Positions 33,686-45,587 of a stretch of 64,000 nucleotides of DNA are shown here, in pieces. This DNA comes from Elymus sibiricus (lineage: Eukaryota > Streptophyta > Magnoliopsida > Poales > Poaceae), in assembly GCA_039707655.1 (NCBI GenBank), contig CM077673.1, positions 269,770,288-269,834,287 on the forward strand, read 5' to 3'. Every line of letters begins with the position of its first letter. The first letter of the stretch is position 1. The notes under the pieces are model-generated. The model was not told the origin of the DNA and did no database searches. It worked only from the letters and a program-made list of their open reading frames with translations. The position numbers were made by a program, and so were the translations under genes.

Positions 33686-35092
33686 TGATAACCCACAAGT
33701 ATAGGGGATCGCAACAGTTTTCGAGGGTAGAGTATTCAACCCAAATTTATAGATTCGACACAAGGGGAGCCAAAGAATACTTGAGAGTATTAGCAGTTGA
33801 GTTGTCAATTCAACCACACCTGGAGATTAAATATCTGCAGCAAAGTGATCAGTAGCACAGTAGTATGATAGTTTGATGGCAGTGGTGACAGTAATAGTAG
33901 CGGTAACAGTAGTAGCAGTAGTTTTGTAGTAGTTGGAACAACATCAGCAATAGTAACTTAACAAGAACAATAAGTGGAAAGCTCATAGGCACTGGATCGG
34001 TAACTCCTTGGATGATATTCGTCATGTAACAGTCATAACCTAGGGCGATACAGAACTAGCTCAGTTCATCAATGTAATGTAGGCATGTATTCCGTAAATA
34101 GTCATACGTGCTTATGGAAAAGAACTTGCATGACATCTTTTGTCATACCCTCCCATGGCAGTGGGGTCCATAAGGAAATTAAGGGATATTAATGCCTCCT
34201 TTTAATAGAGAACCGTAACAAAGCATTAACACATGGTGAATACATGAACTCCTCAAACTACGGGCATCACTGCGAAGTATCCCAAATATTGTCACTATGG
34301 GGTTGACGGATCATAACACGTAATAGGTGCATATGACTAGGCAGGATCGGATCAAGAACATGGATATAGAGATGATAAGATAAATGGTTCATATCTGAAA
34401 TCATGGCACTCGGGCCCTAGTGACAAACATTAGGCATAGCAAAGTCATAGCAACATCAATCTCAGAACATAATGGATACTAGGGATCAAGCCCTAACAAA
34501 ACTAACTTGATTACATGATGAATCTCATCCAGCTCCTCACCGACCAGCAAGCCTACGAAGGAATTACTCACTCCCGGTGGGGAGCATCATGGAATTGGCG
34601 ATGGAGAAAGGTTGGTAATGACAAAGACCGAAGATTCCCCTCTAGGAGCCCCAAACGGGCTCCAGATCTGGCCTCCCTATGAAGAACAGGAGGTGGCGGC
34701 GGCTCCGTATCGTAAAACGCGATGAAACTTTCTCTCTGATTTTTTCTCCAAAAATAGGAATTTATAGTGGCGGAATTAGGGTCAGTGGGGCCACGAGGTG
34801 GGCACAACCCACCAAGGCACGCCCAGGGGGCCTGGCGCGCCCTGGTGGGTGCTGGCCACCCTGGCCCTCCTCTTCGGTGGATTTTGGCTCCAATAATTCA
34901 CATATATTTTGAAATAATTCTCCAAAAAGTTTTGTTCCATTCCGAGAATTTTTATTTCTGCACAAAAACAACACCATGGTAGTTCTGCTGAAAACAGCGT
35001 CAGTCCGGGTTAGTTCCATTCAAGTCATGCAAATTAGAGTCAAAAACAAGGGCAAAAGGGTGAGGAAAAGTAGATACGTTGGAGACGTATCA
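33686..35092 (-). repeat. 5' LTR of the Athila-type element
   Basis: 1407 bp, the same length as its partner. TATAAAT box near 34760-34766 on the minus strand. Confidence 0.92.
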
Positions 35093-35097
35093 GTCTC

Positions 35098-36662
35098 CAA
35101 CGTCTCTATAATTTTTGCGTGTTCCATGCTGTTATATTATCATTCTTGGATGTTTTACAATTATTTTATAGCAACTTTATATCATTTTTTGGGACTAACC
35201 TATTTTATAGTGCTAGTTGCTTTTTTTGCTTGTTTTTTACTTCGCAGAATTTCAATACCAAACGGAGTCCAATCGCGACGAAACTTTTTGGAGATTTTTT
35301 CTGGACCAGAAGACACCCAGTGGGCCAAAGAAGTGCTGGAGAGGTGGGCCGTGGAGACCACAACCCACCAGGGCGCACCAGGGGGGATCCCGGCGCGCCC
35401 TGATGGGTTGTGCCCTCCTCGGGGCCCCTCTCCACGGCCTCTAATGCCTATAAATTCCCAAATATTCCACAAACCCTAGGGGAGTCGACGAAACACAATT
35501 CCAGCCGCCGCAAGTTCCAGAACCTCGAGATCCAATCTAAACACCATCACGAAGGGGTTCATCTTCTTCATAGGTGCCTCTCCGATGATGCGTGAGTAGT
35601 CCACCATAGACCTACGGGTCCGTAGGCTGTAGCTAGATGGCTTCCTCTCTCTCTCTCTCTCTTATGATTCTCAATACAATGGTCTCTTGGAGATCTATTT
35701 GATGTAAACTTTTGCGGTGTGTTTGTTGGGATCCGATGAATTTTGAGTTCATGATCAGTTTCTATCCATGAATATTATTTGAGTCTTCTTTGATCTCTTA
35801 TATGCATGATTACTTATAGCCTCGTATTTCTTCTTTGAATCTTTGGTTTAGTTAGGCCGACTAGATCGATTTTTCTTGCCATGGGAAGAGGTGCTTTGTG
35901 ATGGGTTCGATCTTGCGGTGTTCTTTCCCAGTGACAGAAGGGGCAGCAAGATACGCATGTACCGTTGCCCTTAAGGATAACAAGATGGGGTCTATTCCTA
36001 CATGAATAGATCTTGTCTACATCATGTCATCGTTCTTATTGCATTACTCCGTTTTTCCATGAACTTAATACACTAGATGCATGCTGGATAGCAGTCGATG
36101 TGTGGAGTAATAGTGGTAGATGCAGGCAGGAGTCGGTCTACTTATCTTGGACGTGATGCCTATATAATGATCATCACCTTGGATATCATCATGACTATTC
36201 GATTTTCTATCAATTGCCCAACAGTAATTTGTTCACCCACCATGCGCTATACTCATGAGAGAAGCCACTGGTGAATCCTACGGCCCCCGGGTCTACTTTT
36301 CCAACATATTGCTTTCCAATCTATCTTTTTGCATCTTTGTTTTCAGATCTACAAAACCAAAAACCCAAAAATATATTGCTGCATATTTTATTTGCCTTTT
36401 CTATTTTGTGTTCTTGAGAGATCTATCTCTCCTATCTATCACTACCTAATCTATCTTTTTACCGTAGAGAGATTGACAACCTCTCTTTCGCGTCGGTTGC
36501 AAGTATTTGTTATTTGTGTGCAGGTGCTGCTTATTGGGTGGTGGTGATCCTCCTACTAGTTCGATAACCTTGGTTTCATAACCGAGGGAAATACTTACCG
36601 TCGCTGTGCTGCATCATCCCTTCCTCTTTGGGGAAATACCGACGCAGTCTCAAGCCACGTCA
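35098..36662 (+). repeat. Main part of the Gypsy solo LTR
   Basis: Continues from 16338 after removal of the nested elements and ends in CACGTCA. It includes the typical late-LTR text near 36575-36662 (ACCGAGGGAAATACTTACCG). A TATAAATT lies near 35448. Confidence 0.85.
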
Positions 36663-36667
36663 CCCAG

Positions 36668-36960
36668 CCTCGCATCCAGGAACCCCTGTGTTAAATCTCA
36701 CCGTCAACACCCGAGCCGCTGCAATTCTGGCAAGCCTCCCCGACGTCGACTCTATCGCTCCCGAGCCTGTGTGACACCACCACGTCCCCGTCGTGTCCAC
36801 CCGTGCCCTCCGCACAGCCTATGAGCCCCTAGAACGCCGACAAACTCAACTCCCGAGCGTTGCGCCACCGCATTCACGCTCTTCGGCAAGATTCCGGCGA
36901 GAATCTTCGGTGAGCCAAACCCTAACCCCTCTGTGTTTAATCTGAGTTGTTAGATCTAGC
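36668..36960. other. Old GC-rich host sequence, last piece
   Basis: C-rich DNA with CCAAACCCTAACCCC near its end. It continues 16327 across the solo LTR. No supported frame. It may be the leader of an older retroelement or decayed gene DNA. Confidence 0.4.
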
Positions 36961-39640
36961 GTAGACGTCCAGGATTAGATCACTTAAAACCCAAAAATGT
37001 ATTCTTATAGGCTTCGGCCGTTCGCTGCAAACGCCAACCTCAGACGCCCTTTAGCCAATAGGAGCATGCCACGTGTCGCCCCATGTCCAACGCGTAAAAC
37101 AGAGAAATTTGTGAATTAAAAAAGAAAATGCACATTTGCACAAAAGCCCCTCGAGCTTAAATTCATTATAACTAATTATCTAGAGGTCCAAATTGAATGA
37201 TTCTTTTTGAAAATGAAACTTTATCAAATGTAGTTTCAAAATAATTTTAGAATTTTTTTTTGAACTTTTCAAATTTGAAATTCAAACAAATTCATTCAAA
37301 TACCAAATAGGCCAAAACTTTTAATTTACAAATCCAAATGAGTTGATTCTTTTTGACAATTGGAACTTGTAATTTCTAGAGCACATTTTTGCATTTATTT
37401 TAAATTTATAAAATAATTTAAAATAGTTTCTAGACAGAAACATGTAGACTCTAATTACAAAGAAATTTTTAATTCTAAAATGAAATAAAAAATATAAATA
37501 AATTAGATACAATCAAGGTTATTGTTAGGCTAATTTGTGACTTGCTAGAACACATCAAATTATTTTTTGAAATTTATTTGAACTATAAATGAAATCAATT
37601 TTGAAATCCAAATCATTTGAATTTAATTCAAAAAAATATAATTGAACTAAATTAAAATCATTTAATAATACTTTATGTTTGCAATTATTTTCAAAACATT
37701 ATGCAAGTCAACTTATTCAGTTTTTTTAAAATTAATTCAAGTCACATTTGAACCAAATATTTTCAAATGAATGCAAGTCAAACATATGTCAAATATTTTC
37801 AAATGAATTCAATTCAATTCCTTTTTGAATTGAATTCTTAATTCAAAATTCAGATCAATTTGAATGAAACTCTTACTTCAAATATATTCAGTCAATGTTT
37901 GTCAATTTAAAATGTTATTTGGTTAAAATCAAATACAATTAGGGTCAAGTAGGAGTCAAACACAATTCAAATTTGGAAGCTACCTTGAATTGACCAATGT
38001 AGCTCATTTGTTTAAGTGTGTTGAACTGAGTTGTTGTGACTAACTAAATTCTCTAGTCAATGCAAATCAAACCCTAAAATTAAAATTGAAAACAAAAATT
38101 GACCACAATCAAACCACAAACCCAACACTTTGTGTTTGAGTGTTGTGTATTTGCATTCATGCAAGTTTTCCCTTTACATGGATTGTTTGCTTATGATTGC
38201 TATCTGTCATTATTTGTTGTATGTTAGATTACGAGGAGTGCAACCCCTGTGACTATGAGGAGTGCACCGAAGACAACAACAACCAAGGCAAGTTCCACTT
38301 GATCATTTTACCCAGTATTTTATTGCATTGTAGTTTTGCCATGATAGGTGTGTGAGCTTAGCATGCTAAGTTCTGTACAACCCAGTAGTTGACAGCTTTG
38401 GTCCAAACTTACCCTGACCTTTTCACCATCGAGTAGATGCTTAGCCGCTATAACATTGATTGGGAATCACCATTATTGTTCCACCATATGGTTGACTACT
38501 TAACTACTACTTAATTAATTAATCAATCTGGGTGGACTGGCTTTGATTGGGTCATCGGAGTGTAGTCTTTGGTGGGGAATTCCACCCAGGTATCAAAGAG
38601 ACTGTACGAGTTCAAAAGTTGAGTAGCTTCCATGTGTGACCGTGAGACAATATAGGCATTGTCAGGATTGACTAAGTTGTGGAAACCCTCCCGCGGCAGA
38701 CCAGCAGATGTAGTCTTGCATGTAGGTTGGACTGGGTTTGTCTATTCTGAGAGGGCGACTAGTTCGCAAAATTCTTGTCTTGATCTACCTAGCTACTTCA
38801 CATTTAAATTTTAGTAGTAGGAGGGTGTGATCGGGAATCATGGGTAAAGTACAAAAACCTCTGCGGAGTGTATAAAACTGATCATGATTAGCCGTGTCCC
38901 TGGTTACCGACAACTTTGAGCAACTCATCTGAGAATTGTCGGCTTGATATCATTCACCTCTTCCATCTAAAAGCAACAAGTTGAACCAATGGGGAGTTAT
39001 GGCATTGATCTCAGAGAACTAGGGTTTACCAGATTCTCTGGAGAGAAGCTTGGGATGACCGGGGTTTACCAGAAGTCCACATACTCAAACTGCATTGGAG
39101 TTACGACCGGGGTTTACCGGGGTAATTCTAAACTACTACTGGGGTTTAGCGGGAGTGTCATATCGCTATTAGAGTAGGCCACTATAAAATAGTAAGCCAA
39201 AGTGCATGTATGTGAACATGTTTCCATTAACTATGGACTTGCAAATACATTCAATGTATTGACCCTAGTGGCTGCAATGCATCATGTTGCCGGTGACTAT
39301 TTTGAGGAGTGATTTACGTAGGGTTTTGTGCCTTCACCCGACATGCTTCCCTGTGGCATTGATGGAGCTTACGAAGACTGCTATCTCAGATTTACTTTGT
39401 TTCCGCTTATCATGAACTTTATTTGTTAATTGTAAGACTATGTATTTGAATAGCCACTGGCTAGAGTCTGTAAGACTATTTGTTTCTGGACCACGCGATG
39501 TAATGAACGATGCATTTGTGTATGATATAACATTGTTACCGTGTATGCCGACGATTCGATCCAGGGGTTGGCATAGAGACACAAGGAGACCGCATGCTTG
39601 AAAAGGTAGGTCGTGCCAACGTTTGAGCAACCCCAAAGCT
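36961..39640. other. Unclassified non-coding repeat-like region
   Basis: 37130-38210 is very AT-rich with many AATTCAAA and TTTGAATT phrases. 38230-39640 has more even composition. Four imperfect copies of GGGGTTTACCGG lie at about 39022-39150. There is no LTR pair, TIR or coding domain that I can recognise. The text style resembles non-coding parts of large Triticeae LTR elements, but I do not assign a family. Confidence 0.4.
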
Positions 39641-39649
39641 CATTGTACG

Positions 39650-40066
39650 GTAAGAAGTGACTACGATACTCTCATGGTCTGAGGAACATAAAACACATGT
39701 TAACACTCTGTGTTACAACAATTAATTTCAAACGATATTACCTCAAAGTGTAGCAAATAAGTTTTGGGTCGATCCAATATGATCGTTCTTCTAACGTCAT
39801 ACTCTCAATGTTATTTCAGGACTATCATTACACTCAACGATATCCTAAGATCCGTAAAACATGATCACTAACAACACTTGAGCCAGTCTTAGAGGCAAGA
39901 GTAGGGACCTTTATTTTACCGTTTATCATTCCACACGTGCATATGAGTTTTCCATTGAATCATATATTCCAGATTCATATCAGTTATAACATAGAATATA
40001 AACTCTTAATTATGAATATGGAAATATAATAATACAATAGTTTTGCCTCTAGGGCATATTTCCAAT
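39650..40066 (-). repeat. 3' LTR remnant of the decayed BARE-like element
   Basis: Ends GCCTCTAGGGCATATTTCCA, the minus-strand start of BARE/Angela LTRs, next to the tract CTCCCACTTG. The outer part is missing or unrecognisable. Confidence 0.7.
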
Positions 40067-42819
40067 TGTCTCCCACTTGAACTAGAGTCAATAATCTATT
40101 TGCATGGTTTATTAATACATATGGCTTATCTAGTGTTACTCACACTTTGCTAGTGGTAGAGCCTTCGTCACCGGTTTTAACATATTCAAAACCATATAGT
40201 ATTTGTGTGAGTCATGTGTGATCTTTGTAGGATCCTTAATTCCTTTTGCTTTGAGAAATGTCACTATTATTCATAATACAGTGTCATTGATTTCATTACA
40301 TTTTGGATCACATCAACCGTATCAAGATATTTCTTGAATGCATCAATTATATCAAGGTACTTCTTGCATACATCAAGACACCTCTTGATTCAGACAACTT
40401 TGAAACATCTAATGTTATTCAATATACTCTTTTAACGCTATAGAATCCATAACATTGTCCAGGCTTGAAGACTTATTCCAAACAATTAATTATAGCCTAA
40501 TTTATAGTCATGAAGCTGATGTTGCTTGTACCATTCACAACAACCTACTTCATCTCATATATATATTAGGAACAAGTCCCTTGTCATCTCGGAGGTACTT
40601 AAAAATATCAACATTTACCTAGTGAACTAATCCAAGATCACTTCGGTATTTGTTACTAACACTTTAGTACATAAGAAACTTTTGGCTTAATACACTCCAT
40701 AGCTTTTATGATGGATTTAATTTATCGATATATATTGAATACCTATCATCCATTTATGCTTATCAATTTGTCATCAGACATTGATTTCTCCTAAGCATCA
40801 TGCTATGTGACATCGAGAGAAAATGATTCTCTATTTTAAACCTTTTAAAAGCTTGTCAATGTATTCATATTGGCTTAGTACAATCAGACATCTTGATCTA
40901 TCTTATATAGATCTTTGATGACGAATAAGTTGATCTCGCCTTTTAAACTTTTTGTGAAAACAAATTTTAAAAGTATTATTTTGTGCTTAAGAACTTTATA
41001 TGATTTCCAATCAATAATATATCAATTACATATGAGATTTAGAAATGATATATAACTCCCACTAAACTATGTATATATACAAATTTGTTGATCGTTCTAA
41101 CATAGTTAAACTCTTTAACTATTTCATTAAAATGTTAATTCCAGCTCCTTGATGCTTCCTTCAAAACTCTTTTGAAGTTTTGCATACTTATTCTGATAAT
41201 TTCATATTTGACAAAACTTTTCTGGCTGTATCATTCATATGTCCATCCATTTAGGAAACTAGTTTTGTCATCTATTTGTTTTATACCTTATTAGAATCAA
41301 CCACATTCCAAATTTAATTGTTCTATATGAACTCCATTCCGGAGTTAATCGCTTTGAGCCATTCCTTTCAGCTGGGCACCCCCATCGCTTCCTTGTAGTG
41401 CATAGGTTCATCTTCTTCTAAGAATTACTGTGAATTTTTTCAAAAGGTTCACTAACCTTACTCAATCTATTGATTTTCGTTGCACGCTTTAACTAGTATT
41501 CCTACAACCTGTGTAGAAATTCTGGTTAATTTTGCAAACAACTTCTGGAAAAATTTCCAGCTTGTTGGTAATCTTTGCCGGAGATTCAATAATCTTGTCT
41601 AGCTTGCATTCTCGTCCCGCTTACTTCTTTAGCGAGAAAACTTCTTCTCGAAAAGGTGTCCATTTTTATGTTACAAACACTTTTGTCTTTGAACTTTTGG
41701 TAGAAGGAATACCCAATAGTCTCCGTTGGATATCCTACAAATTTGTATTTTTTGTCTACTTTGGGATTAGGTTTATTTGGATGTAAACATTTTAAATAAA
41801 AATCTTATAACCCCAAATCTGGAGATGTGATAAAAATAGGTCTCTATCCATTCCATAACTCATATGGTGTCATCTCAACAGACTATAAGATGGTGCATTG
41901 TTTAGTGTATTTGGTGTTGTTTCATGTATATCTATATATCCCAAAAAATTATTGATAGCAGATCGGTTTGAAATAATTCCACAATTATTCAAGTGTTTTG
42001 CTAAACTCATGACTTGGATATATTTCTTCATGATAGAAGAATCTATCATCTTTCGTCATAATGATCATTAACTTCACTTTGAATATTTTGAACCTTTCAA
42101 ATATTTCACTCCGAATTTCTTTGAACATTTCAAAAACTTTGATTTATATTTAGCAAATAAATTTTACTTACTTTTTAATAAAGTATAATTATTCACCGTG
42201 CCATGCTTATCTCATTGGATCATGTACATCACTATGTATTTTGTCAACTAATTTGACTTTAACACCTCATCTACATGAAGATTATTTTTCCAATATAACC
42301 ACGTTGTGCCACATTTAAGTGTTATTTTTATCAGTATTCTTAGGACGTTTAGCATTTAATGTTATAAATATTAATTCAAGATTTATGAATAAACCACTAA
42401 CAATAGAGGTAAATCCAAAAAAAATCTTGTAATAACTTGAACGACCATTTTTAAAACTTATAAGAGTATCCGTCACATAACCCATAACATAATGTTTTAC
42501 ACAACTCTGAAACGAAATAACTATTATTCGATTCTAAGATAAATCTTGAAGATAAACTAAAGACATGAATTCAACGGTCTTGAGAAGTGATCTCATCATC
42601 ATTCCCGGTTTGCATCATGACTTCATTCTGTCTCAACTTGCGAGCTTTTTGCAGTCCCTCCATCGGTTTGCATCATGACTTCATTTCGTATCAACTTGCG
42701 AGCTCTCTGTAGTCCCTGCATCGGTTTGCAAATGATAGCTCCCGATTTGTATCAAATACTCATGACATACAGGAAATCAACAAGTAGAATAACATTAACG
42801 TTGTATAACTTCTATACCT
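40067..42819 (-). pseudogene. Fossil Copia pol (RT/RNase H/integrase region)
   Basis: No long frame survives, but text blocks follow the order of the pol at 50424-54176. The RT active site is readable: codons at 41032-41021 give YVID in place of YVDD, with ILLIGN after it and a stop just before. Many A/T changes and indels make this the oldest pol in the window. Confidence 0.65.
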
Positions 42820-43638
42820 TTAAGAACTGTTCTTCTTCTTATCCGCCAAGTACTTCTTGGAGTTGAGCTTCCAGTGTCCTTTCTGTTCGTAGTAGAAACA
42901 TGTAGTCACTTTAGTGGTTCCGCCCTTGTTCCTCTTCTGAGACACAGTCTTACCGACATCAGTAGACTTCTTCTTAGACTTGCCATTCTTCTTGAAACTG
43001 GCGGTCTTATTGACCATCAACGCTTGTTTGTTCTTCCGCATCCCAGCTTCCACAATTTTGATAATAGAAAACAACTCGTTTGAACTTTTACCCATCCCAT
43101 TCATGTTGTAATTCATGATAAAACCATCGTAAGATGGGGGGAGTGAAGCAAGCACAATGTCTGTATCGAGTGTTGGAGGAATTCCAATTTCCAGAGAAGC
43201 TAGTCTATCAATGTAGTTGGCCAGCTTTACTATATGCTCACTCATTGTGGAACCTTCTGCCATCTTGTATTCAATCAAGGCCTTGGTTATTTCAAAATGT
43301 TCAGGCCTTGCCTGCTTCTTGTACATAACTTCCTGTGACCCAATTATAAACTGGGTAGTAGACCGTTCAAAATGTTTCTGTAGCTAAACATCAATGCAAG
43401 TTAACATGAGGCACTGAACTGACTTATAGTCATCACTATGAGCAGTGAAAGCAACTACAACTTCTGGTGGTGCATCCTTTGCAGGAGGATCGCCTAGGGA
43501 CTGATCCGGCACAAACTCCTTCTTAGCACTCTTGAGAACGAATCTCAGGTTCTGAATCCAATCCGCATAGTTTCCACCATTTCTAGCCAACTTTTCCTTC
43601 TCTAACACATGGGCTAAGTTGTCCATATTGCGAGCCAT
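42820..43638 (-). pseudogene. gag: Copia gag remains of the decayed BARE-like element
   Basis: Two open pieces, 43638-43384 (MARNMDNLAHVLEKEKL start) and 43326-42820, read as a BARE-type gag with KTASFKKNGK before the knuckle. The CCHC knuckle is damaged: the second Cys reads Tyr and the last reads Ser (CFYYEQKGHWKLNS). A frame break lies between the pieces. Confidence 0.75.
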
Positions 43639-44199
43639 TGATCTACAACGATAAACACAAATTTACTTTAGACATTGTTCATAATTAAATTGCATTATTA
43701 TTAAACAAATTTTAATATAATGTGCACTCCCACTTAAATCAGTGTCTCCCATAATTGATTAGTAAGTGATTCAAGACCCTGATCTTATTCACAACCATTA
43801 ATGTGGACATCACTGATGATGTGAATTTTGACTGGTAGGCAATCTTTTGCCGATCGGATCTATATATGACTCTTGTTCATCTTTCGATGCTTCGTGCTCC
43901 GAGCTCAAAACTATTCTGCCAGAACTTCAAGACAACCGAGTGTTATCTGCTACATGGTCTGACCATCTACCCGTCTTACACCTCATAGACCGTGTGTGCT
44001 CATGTGGACATGACGCACTCCGGAATGCTACGTGTTATAGACGATAGCAACACTGGGAAGAGCACCTTTTTAACTCTATATTTTCTAAGAGAGATCACCC
44101 TAATAATTTACTACTGCGCAATCAAGGGTGCAAACAACAAAGGGATAAACATCTCAAGCAATTCATAATAGCATGATATGGTATAGCCCTGGGCGCCAG

Positions 44200-45514
44200 G
44201 GATGATTCTTCCTGCTGGTCCAGTAATTTGCCTCCTAGTGTTTTGGAGATTGTTGACATAAACAGTTAGGGACTGACGTGTTTGCTAGTGCACCCAGAGT
44301 AACACGTACCTGCAGTCATGAGGAGTTTGGTTCAAACTCCAAAGATAATCTCCTGCTTTGCAGCGAGGATTATCACCGAAGATTATGCTGACAAGAGTGA
44401 CCCCCCAAAATTGATGACGCTAAGCAACTGATTCGGTGCATGTCCGAAGGATTTGACCGAAATAGAGAAGTTGAAGACGAAGTGAAGACGTAGTATTTGT
44501 TTCGTTCTTCTTCTTCTCTTTCATTGAGTCATAGGACCACCATACTACTAAGAGGGGTATAGTGTTTGAAACTTTGATTCACTGATGCCAAACCCAATCC
44601 TATGTGAGTTGAGATAGAAATCTCTTTGTGCTTCGAGCAATACTTGCCAGCAAGAGACTGCGTTCTTCTTCGCTGCGAGAGATTTGTCTCAGACCGAGGA
44701 GTTAGCATTACTTGTTCCTCAAGTAATGTTACCGTTGCTCTTTAAAATCTGACCGTTGAGAACATGTCGGTTGGCCATTGACTGGACTGCGCATCCAAAA
44801 TGGTGATTTCCCACCAGGGAAGGCTGAGGCTATAAATAGCCACCCCGCACAGGCTTTGTCCAGTGGCTGCTCCATTTGATTTCGAGAAGTTTGTGAGAAA
44901 CACTCTCTCCTGAGTGATTTGAGTTTAAAATCCACTGAGAGAATAATCCCAGAGCCAAAAAAATAGATAGTGGTGTCGCATCACTCGAATCTAAGTCTAG
45001 TACGCTCCACCTATTACTCTTGAGAGTTGCCAACTCTCTAGATGGTTAGGTGTCAAAATCTTCAGAGACCAAGAGTAATTGTGGTTCTCAAAGAAGCCTG
45101 TAAAGGTTCAGAGATCACCTCAAGTATCTACCACGAGTGATCGACATTGGTTGACGAAACAATTTTCGAGGAGAATAGGTTGAATAGAGTTTATCTTCGG
45201 TGTAATTCACAACCCCTTCGACCAGATGTAGTCCCTTTGTAGAAGGGCAAACTCGTATATCAAATACCTTATCACCATCGAGAACCACCGGTGATCTCTA
45301 TCCCTGCTTTCATTCCTTTTGGTGTTGTATGATAAGTATCAAATATGTGATTTCCTTTGATGTATGAGTTATGTTTTTATTCGGTAATTTAGTTCTTACT
45401 CGTTGTAACTTTATTTCTATTCGCTCCACTGTTGGGTTCCGAGAGTTTTAAAGTTTCCGAAAGAAATTTCAAACTCTCATTCACACCCTCTAGTAGACAT
45501 ACTTCATTTCTACA
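44200..45514 (+). repeat. 5' LTR of the Sirevirus-like element
   Basis: Ends ...CATTTCTACA just before the primer site. The start is not certain (between about 44199 and 44254, where TGTTGACATAAACAG begins). The TATA box is at 44831-44838. Confidence 0.65.
44831..44838 (+). promoter_or_regulatory. TATA box in the Sirevirus-like LTR
   Basis: TATAAATA within AGGCTATAAATAGCC, mid-LTR, in the right orientation. Confidence 0.6.
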
Positions 45515-45515
45515 A

Positions 45516-45532
45516 TTGGTATCAAAGCAAGG
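45516..45532 (+). other. Primer-binding site of the Sirevirus-like element
   Basis: TTGGTATCAAAGCAAGG directly follows the LTR. It differs from the usual Copia TGGTATCAGAGC by A for G. Confidence 0.8.
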
Positions 45533-45587
45533 TGCTCTTTGACTCTGCTTATTTTGGTCTAGCAACTTTGGAGGTTTAAGTATCTCT

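Larger units (their letters stand above)
16339..35092 (-). mobile_element. Athila-type Gypsy element, pol-less, carrying a nested Tat-type element
   Basis: Two LTRs of 1407 bp each (16339-17745 and 33686-35092) flank it. Flanks ATCTC (16334-16338) and GTCTC (35093-35097) are a TSD with one CpG change. The primer site TGGCGCCGTTGCCGGGG at 33658-33674 and the polypurine tract beside 17745 give the minus orientation. In element order it holds gag and protease (33616-31057), non-coding DNA, a 9.4-kb Tat-type insertion, an ATHILA ORF-1-like frame (20745-19858) and non-coding 3' DNA. No RT, RNase H or integrase is seen on either side of the insertion. It may correspond to the WHAM/Sabrina group (tentative). 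Confidence 0.85.
16328..36662 (+). mobile_element. Gypsy solo LTR split by nested elements
   Basis: The LTR starts TGATACATCTC at 16328, is interrupted after 16338, and continues at 35098 with CAACGTCTCTATAATT through to ...CACGTCA at 36662. The flanks CCCGG (16323-16327) and CCCAG (36663-36667) form a TSD with one CpG change. With the insertions removed it is about 1.58 kb with no internal region, so it is a solo LTR. It resembles Sabrina-type Triticeae LTRs (tentative). It contains a CT microsatellite near 35646-35662. Confidence 0.82.
39640..44190 (-). mobile_element. Decayed BARE/Angela-like Copia element
   Basis: The left part is the end of a BARE-like LTR (to about 40066). It is followed by the standard start of the 3' leader, then a pol region aligning in order with the intact Angela-like pol at 50424-54176 but full of stops. 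Next come gag remains (42820-43638) and a leader. No right LTR or TSD is visible, so the 5' end was lost at or before the Sirevirus-like element starting near 44200. Confidence 0.75.

Noticed and set aside
35646..35662. CT microsatellite as a notable feature
   Set aside because: A short simple repeat inside the solo LTR, common in this LTR type.
44199..44254. Exact start of the Sirevirus-like LTR
   Set aside because: No second LTR or TSD is available in the window to fix it, so only an approximate start is given.
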